A stretch of DNA of 64,000 nucleotides, from positions 1-64,000 of the forward strand of contig CAJQUN010001086.1 of the NCBI GenBank assembly GCA_907163345.1. Reading direction: 5' to 3'. The notes under the pieces are model-generated. The model did not search any database, was not told the DNA's origin, and was given only the letters and a program-made list of their open reading frames with translations. The stretch's first letter is position 1. Each line of letters begins with the position of its first letter. Shown in pieces: positions 11,170 to 20,739 of the stretch. Origin of the DNA: Haberlea rhodopensis. Taxonomy: Eukaryota > Streptophyta > Magnoliopsida > Lamiales > Gesneriaceae. The translations under genes were made by a program, and so were the position numbers.

Positions 11170-13237
11170 GGCTAATTTTAAAAAAAAATTGTGGATTTCA
11201 AAAAAAAATTCAAAAATAATATAGTTTTTTTTTGTCTTATTAAACAATGGTGAAACGCACACACGTTATGCGTTTCTTACCTATTTAAAAAAAAAATTTA
11301 TTATTTATTTATTTTTTTAAAAGTGAAACGGACGATTCTTTTTTTAAAAAAAATTTGTTTTTTAATAATAAAATGTTACTATTAGCCATACTTTTATGAT
11401 ATATATCTATTTGATTTAGCATTAGCAAGTGAATACGGTATTTTATTTCCTTCCATCCGATTTGGAATCTTTTATTGTATTAAAATGATTGGTTTATTTT
11501 ATGAGAAAATTACAAGAACGTACCATCTTTTTAATCTTTTACTCGCTATTTCGTGGGTTCATTAATTGTTGCATTCAAGCGATGCATGTATATTATATTT
11601 TAAATGCACCACTTGTGTCTAGCGGTGCACGTAAATTACATGCATCGCTCGACTCATGTAATGCTTGTAACTCATACGGGGCATGTAAAATTGACTCCTG
11701 TGGTGCAGATAAAAATTAATCATGCGGTACATGCAAAAATTAACCATGCGGTGCATGAAAATTTGACTTATGCACTTATGCGATGCATGTAAAAATTACT
11801 CATGCGGTACATGTAAAATTGACTTATGCGGTGAATGTAAAAATTAATCATGCGGTGCATGTAAAATTACTCATGCGATGCATGTAAAAATTTGCTCATA
11901 CGATGCATGTAAAATTGACTCATGCGGTGGATGTAAAAATTGATCATGCGGTGCATGTAAAAATTATTCATGTGGTGCATATAAAAATTTACTCATGCGG
12001 TGCATGTAAAAATTACTCACTTATCAAAAACTCTGCACCACATGAGTCAATTTTACATGCGGCACCGGATGAGTAATTTTACATGCACCGCATGAGTAAA
12101 TTTTTACATGCACCACATAAATAATTTTTACATGCACCGCATGATCAATTTTTACATCCACCGCATTAGTAAATTTTACATCAACCGCGTGAGTAATTTT
12201 TACATGCACCGCATAATTAATTTTACATGCACCGCGTGAGTCAATTTTTACATGCACAACATGAGTAAATTTTACATGTACTGCATGAGTAAATTTTTAC
12301 ATGCATCACATGAGTAATTTTACATGCACCGCATATTAAATTTTATATGCACCGCATGAGTGCATGAGTCAATTTTGCATGCACCGCATGAGTGCATAAG
12401 TCAATTTTACATGTTCGCATGATCAATTTTTACATGCACCGCATGAATCAATTTTACATGCATCACATGAGCAAATTTTTACATGCATCGCCTGAGTAAT
12501 TTTACATGCACCGCATGATTAATTTTACATTAACCGCATAAGTCAATTTTACATGTACTCCATGAGTAATTTTTACATGCACCGCATAATTGCATAAGTC
12601 AATTTTACATTCACCGCATGGTTAATTTTTACATGCAACACATGATTAATTTTTATCTGCACCACATGAGTCAATTTTACATGCACCGTATGAGTCACAT
12701 GCATGATGCATTACATGAGTCTATCGATGCATGTAATTTACGTGCACCGCTAGACATTAGTGGTGCACTTAAAATAAAATATACATGCATCGCTTGAATG
12801 CAACAATTAATGAACCCACAAAATAACGAGTTAAAGATTAAAAAGATGGCCTTTCTCATAAAATAAACCAATCATTTTAATACAATAAAAGATTCCAAAT
12901 CTGATGGAAGGAAATAAAATACCGCATTTCACTTGCTAATGCTAAATCAAATAGATATATATCATAAAAGTATGGCTAATAGTAACATTTTATTATTAAA
13001 AAACAAAATTTTTTTTTAAAAAAGAAACGCATTATCCGTTTCACTTTTTAAAAAAAATAAACAAATTTTTTTTTTTTTTAAATGGTAAGAAACGCATTAC
13101 GTGTATGCGTTTCTTACTTTTTTAAAAGTAAGAAACGCATACATGCAATGCGTTTCACCATTGTTTAATAAGACAAAAAAAAATTATATTATTTTTGAAT
13201 TTTTTTTTAAAATCCACAATTTTTTTTAAAATTAGCC
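11170..13237. mobile_element. Foldback / Mutator-like element I (2068 bp) with long inverted arms
   Basis: Termini are GGCTAATTTT...AAAATTAGCC. The inverted arms run about 11170-12025 and 12040-13237. They pair in order: an A/T-rich end, GAAACGCA-type hairpins, a stretch containing GATTTAGCATTAGCAAGTG and its complement, then a minisatellite whose two halves are reverse complements. A perfect 9-bp direct repeat flanks it, the duplication length typical of Mutator-like elements. No transposase frame is present, so it is non-autonomous. The arms differ in length mainly because the minisatellite halves hold different unit numbers. Confidence 0.85.
11590..12770. repeat. Minisatellite of 22-25 bp in mirror-opposed halves
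   Basis: The left half (about 11590-12025) repeats CATGCGGTGCATGTAAAAATT; the right half (about 12045-12770) repeats its reverse complement, TTTTTACATGCACCGCATGAG. The switch occurs in the short spacer near 12020-12045. Units vary by single bases (GCGGT, GCGAT, CATGTGGT) and in the number of A residues. Confidence 0.9.
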
Positions 13238-13281
13238 ACAAATAATAGACCATAGTCAAGCGGGTGAAATAATAAATTAGG

Positions 13282-13325
13282 GCATTAGATTCAAAGCTTG
13301 CTTCAATATTTCCAATCTCACCCAT
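13282..13325 (-). pseudogene. KEA-like gene start, shard 1
   Basis: Only about the first 15 codons remain (MGEIGNIEASFESNA on the minus strand). The text is the same as at the start of the larger KEA-like fragments near 15087 and 23710. It is cut abruptly where the duplicated segment carrying foldback element I begins. Confidence 0.6.
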
Positions 13326-13340
13326 TTATTACATTAGTTT

Positions 13341-13549
13341 CATTTCATGAATGGTTGCACCGATACATGGAGGGATGCATGACTTGATTGAAAAGATGTT
13401 TGCCAAAAGACACCCTTTGATTGCATTTCTTCATTAAGAGTTATATTTATATAAAGGGGTGCAATGCTTAATTCAATTCAAATTTTCTCCGATATAAACA
13501 TTACTATTTACATTCCAAACTTTGAGGGACTTCGTTCATCGCATCACGG
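13341..13549 (+). promoter_or_regulatory. Promoter/leader module, copy 1 of 7
   Basis: A repeated module of about 210 bp. It begins CATTTCATGAATGGTTGCAC, contains a TATA box (TATATAAAGGGG, about 13453) followed by TGCAATGCTTAATTC, and ends TTCATCGCATCACGGTAATT, where GTAATT could be a leader-intron splice donor. It lies directly upstream of a KEA-like start codon on the opposite strand. Promoter activity is inferred only from the TATA box and the repeated context. Confidence 0.5.
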
Positions 13550-13689
13550 TAATTATCTTTTGTTTTGTTTTTTTGTTATCAAAAACATATTTTTTGTTTT
13601 CTTGTATGAAAGGTTAGGCTTCAATTGATCTCTTGGATATTGAACTCCGTTACACGTGAAATAGCTGATAGTCTCTGTACTGTACATGG

Positions 13690-14260
13690 CTACTTCTTGT
13701 GATATTTGGATCGATTTACGTGAACGATTTCTTCATAGTAGTGCACCACGGATTTTCAAATTAAAAAGTTGTTAAGCGTAATGCATCAAGGATCAATGGA
13801 GGTTAGTACATATTACACAAAATTGAGAATTTTGTGGGACGAATTAAAGGATTATCAACCTATTTCAGTCTATAACTGTGGCTCGGTGAAGGATTGGGTT
13901 AATTATCATAACCAGGAACGTGTAATGCAGTTCCTAATGGGAGTAAATGAGTCATATACTCAAGTTCGTGCTCGGGTGTTAATGATAGATCCCTTACCTG
14001 TGCTTTCGAAAGTGTTTTCTCAAATAGTACAGGAAGAAAAGGCAACGTTTGATTCATTCCGATGTGCCTAAGAACGTGGTTGATCAAGCTAATGATGTGC
14101 CTAACTATGCTAATGCTGCAACTGAAAAGAAAGTTTATCATCCGAAAGGAGGTCAGACTGGTAAAATTGCGTGTAGTATTTGCAATTTTACAGGCCATAC
14201 AGTGGACAAATGCATGGATATCGCCTGGTCATCCAAAGTTTAACCAAAATCGTGTATTTC
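13690..14260 (+). pseudogene. Copia-type gag fragment with CCHC zinc knuckle
   Basis: The first part reads DIWIDLRERFLHSSAPRIF with a broken frame. It continues in the open frame at 13769-14071, which holds STYYTKLRILWDELKDYQPI and QERVMQFLMGVNESYTQVRA, the conserved core of plant copia-type gag proteins. After a frameshift near 14060, the next frame gives CSICNFTGHTVDKC, a C-x2-C-x4-H-x4-C zinc knuckle of the nucleocapsid. No LTR, protease or polymerase is attached. The fragment is flanked by KEA-derived shards on both sides and is clearly non-functional. Confidence 0.85.
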
Positions 14261-14274
14261 CTGTCGAAGTATTT

Positions 14275-15087
14275 TAGTTCCACAAAATCTGGTAATGGAG
14301 CCCGAGCCAACGTGCATTTCTGTTGGTGAAAGATAGTTGACTTAGTTTTGATTTGGTTGCAAAATTTCAGGAACAGAATGATACTTTCGGGTCTCAGTTC
14401 TTCGTTACCATCTTCAATTATTTTGGCCAATTCTCTAAAATCAACTTCATTTTGCAACTCTTCTTTCCTGCTTTGAACCCTTCTGAGTTCGGCCTCACAA
14501 TTTACCATATGTTCTTCTTTCATGTTGTGCAGCCAAGAGTGCTTCCTCTTCACTTGATTCTTCACCTTCAATTTCAAACTTGGAATCATTTTCTTCAGAA
14601 TATTTAGGAACACCAATTGTTTATGTTGCAAACCGTGGATTTACAACATCTTGTAGTTCACCCTCAGCCACAGACAGGGCATTTGTTGCCATCTGAATAC
14701 CTTCTTTGGCAATAGCCTTTTCATTTAAAATTTCTTGTATCATGTACATCACCCCCATGCTTTTTACTGATAAAGTTGATTATAAATGTGGAATAATTCA
14801 TCCAACAAGTCCCTTAGTTCATCCAAATCTGGAGCCTCCACTCCTTCCCCTGATTTTTCTAGGGAGGCATTAGATTCTTCAATATTTTCAATGTAGATGC
14901 TTTTGATATACGGTTGACATTTTTCCTCAAAAATTGCGATGTTATTGCGTGTAACTTCCAACTCTTTTACAGATTTCTCCAACAAGTCCCTCAGTTCATC
15001 CAAATCTGGAGCCTCCACTCCTTCCCCTGATTTTTCTAGGGAGGCATTAGATTCAAAGCTTGCTTCAATATTTCCAATCTCACCCAT
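14275..15087 (-). pseudogene. KEA1/KEA2-like N-terminal coiled-coil fragment, shard 2
   Basis: Minus-strand reading starts MGEIGNIEASFESN at 15087 and continues DELRDLLEKSVKELEVTRNN, as in the stromal coiled-coil domain of the chloroplast K+ efflux antiporters KEA1/KEA2. A second piece (NCEAELRRVQSRKEELQNEV, about 14420-14520) corresponds to a later part of that domain. The segment with SNASLEKSGEGVEAPDLDEL occurs twice within 250 bp, an internal duplication. Frameshifts and missing exons make it a pseudogene fragment. Confidence 0.75.
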
Positions 15088-15102
15088 TTACTACATTAGT
15101 TC

Positions 15103-15311
15103 CATTTCATGAATGGTTGCACCGATACATGGAGGGATGCATGGCTTGATTGAAAAGATGTTTGCCAAAAGACACCCTTTGATTGCATTTCTTCATTAAG
15201 AGTTGTATTTATATAAAGGGGTGCAATGCTTAATTCAATTCAAATTTTCTCCGATATAAACATTACTATTTACATTCCAAACTTTGAGGGACTTCGTTCA
15301 TCGCATCACGG
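15103..15311 (+). promoter_or_regulatory. Promoter/leader module, copy 2 of 7
   Basis: Almost identical to copy 1, with the TATA box TATATAAAGGGG at about 15211-15222 and the end TCATCGCATCACGGTAATT. It follows the start codon of KEA shard 2 on the opposite strand by about 15 bp. Confidence 0.5.
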
Positions 15312-15319
15312 TAATTATC

Positions 15320-16177
15320 TTTTGTTTTGTTTTTTTTGTTATCAAAAACATATTTTTCTATGAATCTCGAAACTTGGTTTTATCTAATATTTTATCTTTA
15401 ATTCGGTTAATGTATTGGCTTTTGGAATTTAGAACCTTGGTTCACGCGGTGTTTTACATCTCACTGGCTTCATGACCAACTATGAGTGTTTTTTCTGGAA
15501 TAGTTATTAATGTTCAACTCTCCTGTCGGGCTCAATTCTAACGTATTTCTAAGATCTGTCTTATATAAAAGTAAATGGTAAGAACACATAGTTTATAATT
15601 GTCTAGCCCAATGACCTACATCCACGAGGCCTATCAACTAAATCCGCCAAGCAAAATAGCGTGCATTTTATTTGGACTGCTTAGAATTTTGAAGTCTTTT
15701 CGAGTCTGCCGATTTCCAGCGCCACATCATCGCCACTAAAAAAATGTATAACCGAAATCTCTCTATAGGGGCAGAGTAGTTTTTCCTTATTTTTCCTTAT
15801 TACTTGACATTTCCCTGTAATTTTCACTGACATTGTCAAGGCATATTTTTCAAAGAATTGTTGTGGTTGTCTTCGATAGTGCTATCTGTACATGTTGGTA
15901 GTCTAATGGAGTGTCATTGATCATCTTGTATTGTACAGAGTTTATACATGCAGCGAAGTTTGAGTTGGACTCTACTTCCGTGCTCTTCTTTTCGACAAAA
16001 GTATGAGCATTTAAAACTTTTGGGATTCAATATCCTATTCGGTTGATGATTAGAGATTTGTCGTAGACAAATTGACTAATATTTTCCATGTAAACCAAAC
16101 ACGTTAGAACTAAATGGTCGCTTTTAAATTTCCAGTGATTTGAAATTTCCAAACTCACCCATTTACAACGTCAATTC
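15320..16177. other. Intergenic DNA, partly duplicated upstream of CASP copy 2
   Basis: About 15690-16170 recurs at 30455-30935 with a few differences, so it belongs to the CASP-carrying duplicated unit. The minus strand of the second copy is open for 85 residues (30426-30683; contains ALTMSVKITGKCEVIRKN), but in the first copy the frame is broken. I recognise no protein. Nothing else is seen here. Confidence 0.5.
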
Positions 16178-16390
16178 CATTTCATGAATGGTTGCACCGA
16201 TACATGGTGGGGTGCATCCCTTGATTGCTTGATTGAAAAGATGTTTGCCAAAAAACACCCTTTGATTGCATTTCTTCATGAAGAGTTGCATCGGGGTGCA
16301 ATGCTTAATTCAATCAGTTTTCTCCCATATAAACATCACTATTTAGTATTTACAACCCAAACTTTGAGGGACTTCATTCATCGCATCAGG
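16178..16390 (+). promoter_or_regulatory. Promoter/leader module, copy 3 of 7, lacking the TATA box
   Basis: Same start and end as the other modules, but the TATA stretch is missing: GAAGAGTTGCATCGGGGTGC replaces GAGTTGTATTTATATAAAGG. This is the copy nearest to CASP copy 1, about 410 bp upstream of its ATG. Confidence 0.5.
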
Positions 16391-16800
16391 GTAATTATCT
16401 TTTCTCTCATTTTTTTGTTTTCTTGTATGAAAGGTTGGAGTATTTCTGTTTAGATTCAATTTCCAGCGGTGCGAGCATTTAAAGAACTTTTTTTTTCTAG
16501 CCGCATTTCTTGTTTTCTTAGGAATAATTTTATGAACTTCGCAAACCTGTCCGACCTAATTGAATTTCTTGATTTGAGCACATGGCAAAATATGGGGAGG
16601 GGGTGATCTTAGGCTTTTTGAGGACGAAGCTTGATTTTTTAGAATAATTCATTGTCTTTTTCAATTTCACCATGCCGCTGGATTTAACTAACAATTTTCT
16701 TCCCCTATTCATTTTTCATAATATATCACAAGTTTGGTTTATCAGTTTTACATGTTTTTTTTATATTAGAAATCATAAAGTGAGAGAGAGAGGCAGAGAG

Positions 16801-18018
16801 ATGGAGTACATGGAGAATGGAGAAACAAACAGGTAAATCAAAGGGAAGACATCCCTTTTAGGGAATTCAAGGAGAGGATCGTATATAAAGGCTATCATAG
16901 TAATATTCGAAGTTATCATCCGGATATGCGCCGTTGCTGCTGCTTTTGCCGCTACCATCATCATGGGAACTACAAAAGAAACCCTTCCATTCTTTACCAA
17001 GCTCTTTCAGCTTAAAAGCATTTATGATGATTTTCCCACATTCACGTACGTATATTTTTTTTCGAGTAATGATTATTTTCAAGTTCATCGCCCCTATAAA
17101 TGCACTAGACACTAATGAAATAACTAATATAAATTATATTTTATCCAGTATCAAGAGATATTTATAATTAAAATAACTTTTGAAATGAGAAAAACTGAGA
17201 GTAAGTATTATTTAACGTATTATAATTTGTGGTAATATGGAATAGATACATGCACAAACACGTCTCAATTGAGAATAGAATATAAACCAATTAGATAGAT
17301 TGTGTGTTAGCATAAAATATATATAAATAAAATGAGAGGTGGACAGTTCTAGTAATTAATGAAGAAGTGTTTCAAGAGTTGTACTAAGGGACTTGTTAAT
17401 GTGATTGGCCAACCAAGAATCATTGAAATTAAATGAATAGTGGGGGATGCATACACTATTTTTTGGTTATGATGACTTTCCCGTCTTCATCTTTTTTTCT
17501 AGTAAATAAAATTATTGATTGTTGTAGGTTGTTTACAATAGCTATGTTCTTGGTCAGCGGATATCTTGTTTTATCCGTCCTCTTTGCAATAGTAGTATGG
17601 ATCCAACGACCTGCCGCTACTGGACCAAGGGTCCTCTTAATTGTTTTGGACACAGTAAGTTTTAATCTCTAAATGCAAAGATTTTGATTAATTTAATTAT
17701 TCGATCGTAATTGTATCAAGTTCTTTACAGCTCACAATTATGTTGGCTACTTCCGCCGCTGCCTCGTCGGCAATGATATTGTACATGGCTCACTTCGGGA
17801 ACATGGGAGTCAACTGGCTCGTGATATGTCCGGAGTTCATTGGCTTCAGCCAGAGGATCAACGTAGCAGTGGTGGCGGCTTTCGTCGTAGTGGTTCTGCT
17901 AATTTTCTTGGTGGTGTTGTCTGCTCTGGCTCTCAGGAAAATTAAACAAGAAACTGCAGGTGCAGATCTACAGTATGGTCTTGAGTTTGATTCAGCCCCC
18001 ATCCCAACCCAGAATTAG
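16801..18018 (+). pseudogene. CASP (Casparian strip membrane protein) family, copy 1, early stop
   Basis: Three exons: 16801-17045, 17528-17654 and 17731-18018, with GT-AG introns in the same phases as the two other copies. Spliced, it would encode a four-helix CASP. However, codon 12 is TAA (16834-16836) where the other copies have GAA. The next in-frame ATG lies after transmembrane helix 1, so the usual product cannot be made. Everything after the stop is open and nearly identical to copy 2, which suggests recent inactivation. CASPs are plasma-membrane scaffolds that guide lignin deposition in the root endodermis. Use of another start, or a splice donor created by the mutation (AGGTAAAT), is possible but unsupported. 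Confidence 0.85.
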
Positions 18019-18044
18019 CTATATATACTTGGTGTGTTTAGGGT

Positions 18045-18180
18045 GAAAAGACATAAATGAGTGTTGTTCATTGGTAGAGGCAAAAGTTGAAAGGAGTGGC
18101 AGGAGTTCGAACCTCCATCATCTCACTTCAAAATTTTAGGATTTATCATTTCATAATATTTTTGGATGTATTTATTTGCC
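18045..18180 (+). repeat. Possible tRNA-derived SINE remnant downstream of CASP
   Basis: A stretch with TTGGTAGAGG (A-box-like) and, about 30 bp later, GGAGTTCGAACCTCC (B-box-like) follows the CASP stop codon. The spacing resembles RNA polymerase III promoters of tRNA-derived SINEs. It recurs after CASP copies 2 (32819-32990) and 3 (50400-50520), so it was part of the ancestral unit. No cloverleaf can be drawn, so this is not a tRNA gene. Confidence 0.3.
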
Positions 18181-19043
18181 CAAAAAATATTTGTTTATAA
18201 AAATTATCAAAGTATAAATAATTGCATACTTATTTGTCTCATTTTCTCATCTTTTTTTAACATACATTTTCTCATCTTTTTAATTGAATTTTTTTTAAAT
18301 ATGTAGATATACATCATTCTTAATAAAAAATTTATTTCTTTTAAAAATATTTTTTATTGTAAAAACTTTTCTATCTAAACTTAAACTCATTGTATATATT
18401 AATTTGAAATTTAGACTAAATGGATTATGAGTGTTTATACAAAAGATTGAGAATGCAGTGACGGATAAAATTTATGGATGTGAGAAAAGATATTATGCGA
18501 ATGAAGTGTTTATACAAAATAATTATTAAAAAAAAAGATTTTCGAAACACGTGACACTAACCATGGATCATTGTACCCGTCGATCGATCTCTGTGGACCA
18601 AACTGGTCCACAATAATCTTCACAACAATAATAATATAATAATGTTTAAAAAATCAACGTTAACTAATCCTTCCTAAACATCGTAAGCAAGACCAGCTCG
18701 TCTGAGTATGAAAATGCTTATCGAAATTAGTATGTAAAAAACTCTAATAACTACGTTGTAAGCCAAATATTAAAATGTTTTACGTTCCTCCCTATTAGCT
18801 TTTTTTTATTACCCTAAACCCTAAAGTATCGATTTCCACTTGATAATTGTTTTTCTTACTACTGAACAAATTTGTATAAAACAAATATAGTTTGTGAGTA
18901 CGAATTTATTTAGTTACTCCCAAAATTAAAATGGAAATGGGGATGCTATGCATATACAAAACTAGAGTTATTTCGATTTGGAACAAGTGTTGTTTTCTAT
19001 TGGTGGTAGAAAAATGCTCTCCTCAACGTGGTCAGAATTATTG
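18181..19043. other. CASP 3' flank, shared with copies 2 and 3
   Basis: AT-rich non-coding DNA matching 32990-33840 and 50520-51370. The homology stops exactly at ...ATTATTGAAT, where copy 1 joins the duplicated segment 19044-19275, while copies 2 and 3 continue into an inverted-repeat element. Confidence 0.7.
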
Positions 19044-19275
19044 AATCAGAAGAAATAACAAAGAGCCAGAAGTAATTGCGTCCCCCGCATAACCAACGGT
19101 CGGAAGTAATTGCCGTCTCTCCGCATGATGTCTCGAATCACCAATGTTAAGAACTAAATGACGTCCCTTCGCATGGCTGCTGGAGAGCTGATTCATCGAC
19201 TCTCTTATAAAAAAAATTAGGGAAGAACAAATAATAGACCCTATTTCAAGCGGGTGAGATAATAAATTAGGGCAG
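19044..19275. repeat. Right copy of the duplicated segment; empty site of foldback element I
   Basis: Matches 10979-11169 plus 13247-13281. At 19227-19235 it carries one ACAAATAAT, uninterrupted, where the other copy has the 2068-bp element between two such 9-mers. It is therefore a pre-insertion allele of the same sequence. Confidence 0.85.
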
Positions 19276-19371
19276 AGGAAAACTAAGACTATAGCCCATC
19301 AGGAAACACAAAAATAACGTAAAACCCAATGGAAGAGGCCCATCAGCTTAGTATTGTTCAAACCTTTAACC

Positions 19372-19425
<54 letters not shown>

Positions 19426-19971
19426 TTGCATGTGAGGTATATATCATCTAGCGGACCGAAGCACATACGCTATATAAAACAGATTTATGTCATACATGGA
19501 ATTGAACCAAAATATGGATGGAACAGCAATTAGTTTAATAAGTTTTCAAAAACAAAGAAATAGTTAATATGCCCTTTAGTAAATATCTTAAACGACTTTA
19601 GTACAAAATTTATTTGCAAACGTTTTATCAAACATGTTGAAGGAATAACTTTCATGACAAACATAATTATAGAAATAGGAAAAGAAGTTACATGTTAGAA
19701 TAATATGTGTACCACAATAGTAAATAAATGCTTGCTAAGAAACTCTAAGGCCAGACACAACAAAACGAAATAAAAGACAGCGATAGATACATTCCTTAGC
19801 TGGGTCAATGACGAATGGCGAACACACAATTCAACTTTTTTTCGTACCTAAAACTCTAAAATCTTTGGGTGCTTACTTATATGCCGAAAGCAGGTAACCA
19901 AAATTTAACAATTAAGATACTATACAATAAATGTTACGTTATTCCATCAAGACAACGGGATGTCAATTGCA

Positions 19972-20037
<66 letters not shown>

Positions 20038-20739
20038 GATATGATTTTAATATTAAATGAGAGTTTAAAAATCACCTTTGGACATATTCATAAGCATAAA
20101 TCAATGATAGGAGCACGAAAAAATAAGAAAACTTGCTTTTGTATCTATAGTTTTTTTGCCTTGAAGTTGCTTCAAATACATTGTTTAAACAAATAACTTT
20201 TGCTCCAAGGTAAATAGGTGTCTGAAAGAGGAGATCACATTTGCTATTGATGGCTAGAGTGACCTTACTTTTATTCTAATGATCATGCAAGTGATTTCTA
20301 GAGATACTTTTGACTCCATCCTAGGGATGGAACTGGCCAGGTTTGGGACGGGTTTTGGCCAATCTCAGGATGTACTCTCTCCCATGCCGTGATGTACTCT
20401 CTCCACGTTCTTGCACTACTTATAGATATCTCACAGATACATTTGATATGCCTCACGGCACAAAGAGTTGCACTTATAGCTTCCTGTAAATGAAAAGGTC
20501 AACAAGACTAAAGCATGATATCGAAAATGAATAATAAGGAGAAGCATAAACTCTGTCCCAAATTTTCAACAAACTTGATCTTGAAATTAGAAAAAAAAAT
20601 ATCAAGAAGACCAAAAAAACACATCATCTAAAATGAAAAAATAAGAAGAAAAAAAACCAGCACATACTGGGTTCCAAAGTTTCAATCAACTAAATAAAAA
20701 ATCAACAATGTTCACATGTAACACAAACATAGTTAAAGA
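19276..20739. other. AT-rich DNA with two (TA)n tracts; no gene recognised
   Basis: TA dinucleotide tracts lie at 19377-19424 and about 19975-20034. The rest has no recognisable gene. A minus-strand reading near 20400-20485 (QEAISATLCAVRHIKC) might be a decayed exon of the adjacent KEA-like pseudogene, but I cannot align it. Confidence 0.4.

Noticed and set aside
12024..12257. Minus-strand frame rich in HVKI repeats
   Set aside because: A translation of the foldback minisatellite, with no sign of coding selection.
11590..12770. CRISPR-like array
   Set aside because: The repeats are 22-25 bp with no unique spacers, and the array inverts at its centre inside a plant transposon. It is a minisatellite.
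18060..18120. tRNA gene after CASP
   Set aside because: A-box- and B-box-like strings are present, but no acceptor stem or anticodon arm can be drawn. At most it is a SINE remnant.
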